In this document: positions 6,143 through 9,797 of the stretch, in pieces | How positions within the stretch are numbered: the stretch's first letter is position 1 | Layout: each line of letters starts with the position of its first letter | Assembly (NCBI GenBank): GCA_003663565.1 | Contig: QMTT01000006.1 | Location: 1 to 9,797 of the forward strand | DNA length: 9,797 nt | Source of the DNA: Thermoplasmata archaeon | GTDB taxonomy: Archaea; Thermoplasmatota; B47-G6; B47-G6B; 47-G6 | Direction of reading: 5' to 3' | Program-made: the position numbers and the translations under genes | Notes under the pieces: model-generated | Database searches by the model: none | Told to the model about the DNA's origin: nothing | Seen by the model: only the letters and a program-made list of their open reading frames with translations

Positions 6143-7162
6143 TTAGAGCTCAAGAGTCCCTATGGATAAAGATTCATCCGTTTTCTTAATACTTTCCTCT
6201 TTTTCAGCAAGCTCAAACATAGCCCTTATAGCGTCTATATTTTCAGGAACTACTATGGCCTCTTGATGTACCGCCTGATATAGATATATGCTGTAGTCCT
6301 TTACGGAGATGCTATCCTCCCATAAGACGACTTCGTATATGTCATATCTCTTTCTTCCTAGATCTCTTGCAATTTCAACGATCTTTGCAGTTGATTTTAT
6401 TCCGAGGTTCTTGGAAACAAGTAATATCCTCTTATACGAAGAAAATGTTTCCAAGAGCTCCTCTTTATTAGGTTTTTTCTCCGTCTTTACTTGTAACGCA
6501 TGCAGGTGCATTAACGTTGTTGGAGTCTTTACAGCCATGGTTTCTATTGGCACATCGAGCACAGTCCTTACGTCTGGACCATGATGTGAAGGAACAGGTA
6601 TTGCTGGTTCTAGGGTGTTTATAATTCCAGCTTTGTCATCTGCTGGATCTGCAGCTCTTCTAATGATTACTGCAAATGCCTCTTTTATTCCATAAAGTTC
6701 ATTTATAACATGTAGTGTTCTGAGTAGTCCTGTCGTGTTACAAGATACTACACGGACAAACTTACGTCTTTTTGCATCATTGTAGTTCACATACGCATTA
6801 AATGAGAATCCAGCAACCTCATGCTTCTCTCCTCCTTGGAATATTGCCTTAACCCCATGCTTTTCATAAAGTGGCTTGTTCTGTGCGCCAACACCTCCAG
6901 GAGTTGCATCAACTATTACATCAACCTTTGTTATAAGATCCTCTATTGTTCCTGATACCTTTACTCCTTTGTTTTCGAACGTCTCTTCAGAGCCCTCTGG
7001 AACGTATATGTTGATACCTTTTGAGCTTGCTATCTTTGCAATGAAGTCAGGCTTTGTTTTGGATACTCCTACGAGTTCCATATCGTCCTGTAACAATATA
7101 GCATCTGCAACACGTTTTCCTATAGTACCATACCCATTTACTCCAACCTTGACCTTTGCCAT
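6143..7162 (-). CDS. gap: Type II glyceraldehyde-3-phosphate dehydrogenase (NAD(P)+, archaeal)
   Basis: Phosphorylating GAPDH of the archaeal class, interconverting glyceraldehyde-3-phosphate and 1,3-bisphosphoglycerate; in thermophilic archaea it often serves gluconeogenesis. The 339-residue chain has the dinucleotide loop NGYGTIGKR (residues 9-17), VDATPGG (84-90), the catalytic cysteine C141 in VSCNTTGLLR (139-148), RRAADP (168-173) and SHHGPDV (192-198). All of these are features of the type II enzyme, not the bacterial type. Length is normal for the family. The ATG has GGGTGAT (7174-7168) at a 5-nt spacing. A 106-nt gap after the ligase stop suggests a promoter of its own; translin follows 30 nt downstream. 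Confidence 0.97.
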   Translation of the reverse strand: MAKVKVGVNGYGTIGKRVADAILLQDDMELVGVSKTKPDFIAKIASSKGINIYVPEGSEETFENKGVKVSGTIEDLITKVDVIVDATPGGVGAQNKPLYEKHGVKAIFQGGEKHEVAGFSFNAYVNYNDAKRRKFVRVVSCNTTGLLRTLHVINELYGIKEAFAVIIRRAADPADDKAGIINTLEPAIPVPSHHGPDVRTVLDVPIETMAVKTPTTLMHLHALQVKTEKKPNKEELLETFSSYKRILLVSKNLGIKSTAKIVEIARDLGRKRYDIYEVVLWEDSISVKDYSIYLYQAVHQEAIVVPENIDAIRAMFELAEKEESIKKTDESLSIGTLEL

Positions 7163-7174
7163 TTCTGATCACCC

Positions 7175-7268
7175 TTTACCTGAGCTTATGACAATTATAC
7201 TCGAGAGAGTGTCTCAAGTAATACTTTATTGAGTACTTTTAGTGTCATTTTATTTCCTAAGCGATATC
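7175..7268 (-). promoter_or_regulatory. Intergenic region upstream of gap, possible promoter and palindrome
   Basis: On the minus strand an A/T stretch at 7230-7221 (AATAAAGTAT) could be the TATA box, placing the start near 7200 and a leader of some 40 nt. It overlaps a perfect palindrome AAGTA-a-TACTT (7216-7226) set within a 5-bp inverted repeat CTCAA...TTGAG (7213-7217/7229-7233). A regulator bound there would block TBP. This is inference. Confidence 0.3.
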
Positions 7269-9035
7269 TTATTCTCCTACCTTCTTGAGCTGTTTTTTGT
7301 ACATCTCTAGAACTTCATCTGATGTAGTAGCGTCTTCTGGCTTTTTATCTCTTCTCCATCTACCAGTGAACCTTGGAAATCTTATGGCAAGTCCATATCC
7401 TGGTTTCACCTTATCACGTGCACATGTATGAACGGGACTTAACGTTATCTCTGCTCCTTGAACCTCTAGGACTAACATCGGATCAAACCAGTAGTCTGCT
7501 TCTATAGTACTCTTAACGAGTGGATGTTTGTCCTTCCTGAGGTATGGCTTAAATATCTCAGGAAGCCTCTGGAGGGTCGTGTCGTCAAAACCTGTACCAA
7601 GTTTACAGACTGTCTCAAATGTGTTTTCTTTAGGGTTAAATGTTGCCATAAGAAGCGCTCCATACGTTCCAGCTCTTTTACCCTTACCCGCAAACGCTCC
7701 CACGGCAACGAGGTCCAATGTATCTGTAAGTTCTGACTTGTAGTCCCTTTTATACTTTATCCAAAGCCACTCTCTTACACCTGCTTTGTATGGGCTCTCC
7801 GGATCCTTTGCCATTATTCCCTCACAGCCGTCTTCAATAGCTTTTAAGAAGAATTCCTCTAGATCTTTGACGTTGTCAACAAGCTTAGCCTCAGAAAGAA
7901 ATAACCTCTCAGATGACTCCCAATCAAATAGACTCTCTAATATTTTTCTCCTGTCAATAAGTCTTTTGTCTGTTAGGTCTTCTCCGTTCGCATATATACA
8001 ATCGAAAAGGTAAGTGGCAACTGGATACTTCTCTATGGCTTCTTGTATATCATATTTCCTTCCCCTTCTGTGTGATACCTCCTGAAACGGTCTAAACTCA
8101 AGCGTGTCTGGATCTATAGCAACTGTTTCACCTTCAACGATTGCTTCCTCGCCTTTAAAGGCCTCTCTAACGAACTTAACGACATCTGGGAACTGTGATG
8201 TTAAATCCTCTAAACTTCTAGAAAATATCCTAATAAATCCATCCTTTTTTATGTGTATCTGCATTCTCAGACCATCATATTTGTACTCGACGAGAGAGAT
8301 CCTATGCCTTTCTATAATCTCCTTGGGATCCTTTGCTCTCTCCCCAAGCATTGGTCGAACAGGCACTCCTAGTGTGATTCTTATCTTTTCTATTCCAGGA
8401 ATGCCTTCTTTCTTAAGTATCCTCGCTATTTCCCCTAGGTCTGGATATATATTATACTTCTTTTCGATGAGATCCTTCCTATGAAGTACTCCAGCAGAGG
8501 CGGCTATTGCCTCAAGAACCGTTGCTTCTGCAACACCTAATCGCATAGTACCAGTTGCAATCCTCGCAATGTACCTCCCTTCCTTAGGAGTTGCCTTCTG
8601 GAATAGTTCAGCAAGAAGCTTTACTCTGAGTTCCATGGCACCTTCTCCAGAGAGCTCTGTCATCTTCTTGAAGTTCTTATAAACGTTGTCAACTGTAAGC
8701 TCTTCAGTGAACAATGCCATTTGTCTTTTCTTGGAAAGTGCCCATTCTGCTACCTTTCCTATATCCCCCGATTCAATGAGTTTGTTCATAAGCGTCTTTT
8801 CATCTATCCCTGTTGCGAGTGATATCGCTCTGAGTGTAAGTTTCTCTGCAACACCAAACTCCAAGCCTAAGAAGTCCGGTCCTAATTGTCCTAAAGTTAG
8901 ATGAACTGCTTCGTATATGTCATCTTCAGGTATTCTTGAGAATAATGCTGTGAGAAGGGATCTCATCTCTATTCTTCCGGAAACCCTTTCAAGCTTTTCA
9001 TAGATATCTGCAATTAATTTAAATGGCGTTGGCAT
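7269..9035 (-). CDS. lig: ATP-dependent DNA ligase (LigI type)
   Basis: Seals nicks in DNA during replication and repair, using ATP to form a lysyl-AMP intermediate. The 588-residue length is normal for archaeal enzymes. Residues 1-220 form the helical DNA-binding domain. The adenylation domain follows, with motif I YKYDGLR and the AMP-accepting K252, the IFSRSLEDLT segment (270-279), EGE (301-303), YLFDCIYANG (342-351), motif IV EGIMAKDP (405-412) and motif V WLWIKYKRDY (423-432). The OB-fold ends with motif VI, RFPRFTGRWRRDK (552-564). No key residue is missing. The ATG at 9035 has GGGGATGA a few bases upstream. Upstream DNA is a TnpB-element remnant that ends about 20 bp before this start, so transcription must come from or through that element. 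Confidence 0.97.
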   Translation of the reverse strand: MPTPFKLIADIYEKLERVSGRIEMRSLLTALFSRIPEDDIYEAVHLTLGQLGPDFLGLEFGVAEKLTLRAISLATGIDEKTLMNKLIESGDIGKVAEWALSKKRQMALFTEELTVDNVYKNFKKMTELSGEGAMELRVKLLAELFQKATPKEGRYIARIATGTMRLGVAEATVLEAIAASAGVLHRKDLIEKKYNIYPDLGEIARILKKEGIPGIEKIRITLGVPVRPMLGERAKDPKEIIERHRISLVEYKYDGLRMQIHIKKDGFIRIFSRSLEDLTSQFPDVVKFVREAFKGEEAIVEGETVAIDPDTLEFRPFQEVSHRRGRKYDIQEAIEKYPVATYLFDCIYANGEDLTDKRLIDRRKILESLFDWESSERLFLSEAKLVDNVKDLEEFFLKAIEDGCEGIMAKDPESPYKAGVREWLWIKYKRDYKSELTDTLDLVAVGAFAGKGKRAGTYGALLMATFNPKENTFETVCKLGTGFDDTTLQRLPEIFKPYLRKDKHPLVKSTIEADYWFDPMLVLEVQGAEITLSPVHTCARDKVKPGYGLAIRFPRFTGRWRRDKKPEDATTSDEVLEMYKKQLKKVGE

Positions 9036-9054
9036 CTTTCATCCCCTAAACTTA

Positions 9055-9094
9055 TTTGACCTCCTCCCCGCCCTGAAAGAGCGAGGATTCTTTG
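9055..9094 (-). repeat. Right-end motif, copy 1 (minus orientation)
   Basis: Holds two hairpins that exclude each other: a perfect 9-bp stem CCTCCCCGC (9063-9071) with GCGGGGAGG (9094-9102), and the shorter CGCCCT/AGAGCG hairpin (9069-9083, one mismatch). Roughly 80 percent identical to the inverted copy at 9420-9459 by eye. Confidence 0.62.
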
Positions 9095-9243
9095 CGGGGA
9101 GGTTTGCGTATGTCCTCGGCCTTGCTCCTCATTGGATATACGCGGGCTGTGCCAGCACCCTTTAAACACAACCTGTCCGCAAGGAGCGGAACACGGGCTA
9201 TAGTTTCCCTTTCGGGGACTTTGCTGGCCTCCCTACTACCGAG
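9056..9243 (-). ncRNA. Possible omega-RNA (reRNA) scaffold
   Basis: On the minus strand this stretch can fold into several helices: an extended hairpin 9220-9202 with CCC-GAAA-GGG and so a GNRA tetraloop; TCCGC/GCGGA (9190-9186 with 9180-9176); a 7-bp closing helix GCCAGCA/TGCTGGC (9228-9222 with 9157-9151); a 10-position helix 9143-9134/9115-9106 with one mismatch; and the end hairpin CCTCCCCGC/GCGGGGAGG (9102-9094/9071-9063). A structured RNA overlapping the end of tnpB and stopping at the right end is what TnpB guide RNAs look like. Whether it is expressed is unknown. Confidence 0.4.
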
Positions 9244-9264
9244 ATTAGATGAATCTCTGCGAGG

Positions 9265-9273
9265 CTTTATAAG
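9265..9273 (-). promoter_or_regulatory. TATA-like element inside the TnpB remnant
   Basis: The minus strand reads CTTATAAAG, about 26 nt before 9243. It lies in the loop of an inverted repeat GAGGCT...AGCCTC (9261-9266/9288-9293) and next to a hairpin GAGATT-AGATG-AATCTC (9241-9257). It could serve the putative RNA and also the ligase gene. The plus strand is also TATA-like. Confidence 0.3.
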
Positions 9274-9419
9274 TATAACGCTCCACGAGCCTCCCTAATT
9301 CATCCCCACATTGAAATGCAAGGCTTTCTTTAGCGACATTTTGTAAGCAATAATTATAAAATATACGTTTTTCATTATCTTCAAGTTTCTTTAAGATTCT
9401 AGTGCTTTACACAATGACA

Positions 9420-9459
9420 CCAAGAAATTCTCGCCCTCCAGGGCAGGGAGGATGTCAAA
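9420..9459 (+). repeat. Right-end motif, copy 2 (plus orientation)
   Basis: Carries a perfect GCCCT-CC-AGGGC hairpin (9433-9444) followed by AGGGAGGATGTCAAAA. One plus-strand frame reads EILALQGREDVK, again like the last residues of a TnpB, but an in-frame stop just upstream leaves only about a dozen codons. It ends 10 bp before the stop codon of the next minus-strand gene. Confidence 0.6.
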
Positions 9460-9469
9460 ATGAATACAA

Positions 9470-9796
9470 TTACCTATAAAGTCCAAAGTCATAAACAGTA
9501 TCCGTCCTTGCACGTTTACTTTCTATTTTTATTAAAGACTTTTCAAAGTCTGCTATTTCCCTTTCAATTCTCTCTAGCTCTTCCTCGGGAAACTTTACGC
9601 GAATTATGTCCCCAATCATCGATATTGCACGTATGACGTTTGATGAGAGAGTTATCTGAGAGCTCATTGGAAACAGCATAAGTGTCAGATCCACATTACG
9701 CTCATAGCTGTAGTTCAAAAGTGCGCCATAAAATCCTTCAAACTTTCCAGTAAAAGGTTTGTGTCCAAGTAATTCTTTAGCAATCTCAGCAGATTC
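9470..9796 (-). CDS. 3' part of a gene entering from the right edge, possibly PAC2 family
   Basis: The frame is open from the window edge to the TAA at 9472-9470, giving the last 108 residues; the true start lies outside, and the TTG at 9718 has no reason to be a start. The visible part runs ELLGHKPFTGKFEGFYGALL, then a strand VDLTLMLFPM, a helix NVIRAISMIGDIIRV and an acidic helix PEEELERIEREIADFEK. A strand, a helix with the pattern of a ligand-domain end, then a Glu-rich helix is the order found at the end of PAC2-type (proteasome assembly chaperone-like) proteins, but no defining motif is in view. The strand order puts it upstream of the ligase, with the TnpB remnant between them. Confidence 0.6.
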   Translation of the reverse strand, partial: ESAEIAKELLGHKPFTGKFEGFYGALLNYSYERNVDLTLMLFPMSSQITLSSNVIRAISMIGDIIRVKFPEEELERIEREIADFEKSLIKIESKRARTDTVYDFGLYR

Positions 9797-9797
9797 A

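Larger units (their letters stand above)
9052..9294 (-). pseudogene. C-terminal remnant of a TnpB-like protein (80 codons)
   Basis: The minus strand is open from 9294 to a TAA at 9054-9052. It has no credible start and is preceded in frame by a TAG (9297-9295). The product is basic, and its tail KPPRKESSLFQGGEEVK is read from the right-end hairpin itself; a C-terminus of the form LQGGEEVK is what TnpB genes show when they run into their right end. The catalytic RuvC and zinc-finger regions, which would be upstream, are absent. Nothing like a TnpB body is seen between here and the next gene. The stop is 16 nt before the ligase start. The assignment rests on the tail and the end motif. Confidence 0.55.
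9055..9459. mobile_element. Remnant of an IS200/IS605-type (TnpB) element with inverted ends
   Basis: About 405 bp bounded by two similar 40-bp segments in inverted orientation, each beginning TTTGAC(A/C)TCCTCCC and carrying the GCCCT...hairpin typical of the right end of TnpB-only (IS1341/IS605-like) archaeal elements. The left half (9055-9300) is clearly richer in G+C than the neighbouring genes and packed with hairpins; the right half (9301-9419) is AT-rich and holds nothing I can identify. There is no tnpA, no full tnpB and no zinc-ribbon or RuvC sequence, so it cannot move on its own. It could be a deletion derivative with two right ends, two decayed elements head to head, or a MITE-like unit mobilised in trans. 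Confidence 0.6.

Noticed and set aside
7502..8484. Several frames of 68-126 codons on both strands within the ligase gene
   Set aside because: The ligase frame is complete with all motifs; these are shadows in other frames.
9295..9297. In-frame TAG before the TnpB-like tail taken as pyrrolysine or readthrough
   Set aside because: There is no TnpB sequence upstream that would make readthrough meaningful; decay of a pseudogene is the simpler reading.
9110..9298. A 62-codon plus-strand frame with GGAGG 7 nt before an ATG
   Set aside because: The GGAGG is part of the right-end hairpin, the frame lies opposite the TnpB-like tail and the structured RNA, and the product resembles nothing. GC-rich DNA gives such frames by chance.
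1..9797. CRISPR array
   Set aside because: No series of regularly spaced 24-40 bp repeats was seen; the only repeats are the 10-mer pair at 18/69 and the two element ends.

Overview
The window looks like a piece of the chromosome of a thermophilic or hyperthermophilic archaeon, probably of the Thermoproteota (crenarchaeal) branch. The evidence is an ATP-dependent DNA ligase, a type II (archaeal) glyceraldehyde-3-phosphate dehydrogenase, an archaeal 4-phosphopantoate--beta-alanine ligase, a DUF211 protein, a translin-family protein, a tRNA-Tyr with C1-G72 and an archaeal bulge-helix-bulge intron, and a C/D-box sRNA. Protein genes are AT-rich while tRNA stems are almost all G-C, which is typical of growth at high temperature. 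Start sites are mostly preceded by GGTGA or GGAGG Shine-Dalgarno motifs. The genus cannot be fixed from the sequence alone.

Layout. Positions 1-286 carry no protein gene; a compact C/D-box guide RNA candidate lies on the minus strand (127-187), back to back with tRNA-Ser(CGA) (287-374). A minus-strand two-gene operon follows: a 70-residue ubiquitin-like beta-grasp protein ending in Gly-Gly (1816-2028) and an unrecognised protein with about 12-13 membrane segments (417-1811). Intron-containing tRNA-Tyr(GTA) sits at 2162-2262. A plus-strand block then runs: a 47-residue coiled-coil microprotein (2376-2519, TTG start), DUF211 (2536-2823), 6-phospho-3-hexuloisomerase-like SIS protein (2828-3409), 4-phosphopantoate--beta-alanine ligase of CoA synthesis (3542-4306) and a GT4 glycosyltransferase (4330-5472). 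Converging on it from the right is a minus-strand block: DNA ligase (7269-9035), type II GAPDH (6143-7162) and a translin-family protein (5480-6112).

Upstream of the ligase, 9055-9459 is an accessory patch: two about 40-bp copies of an IS200/IS605 (TnpB-type) right-end motif in inverted orientation enclose a GC-rich, hairpin-dense stretch whose minus strand reads as the last 80 codons of a TnpB-like protein. It looks like a decayed TnpB element that may retain an omega-RNA (reRNA) scaffold, and its 3' edge runs directly into the ligase leader. The 3' part of another minus-strand gene, possibly PAC2-like, enters from the right edge (9470-9796).

Most genes are ordinary housekeeping functions. 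The parts most worth following up are the TnpB-less element with its possible guide RNA pointing into the ligase leader, the k-turn sRNA with a compensatory base change, the perfect-heptad coiled-coil microprotein, and the ubiquitin-like/membrane protein pair whose Gly-Gly codons form the ribosome binding site of the next gene.
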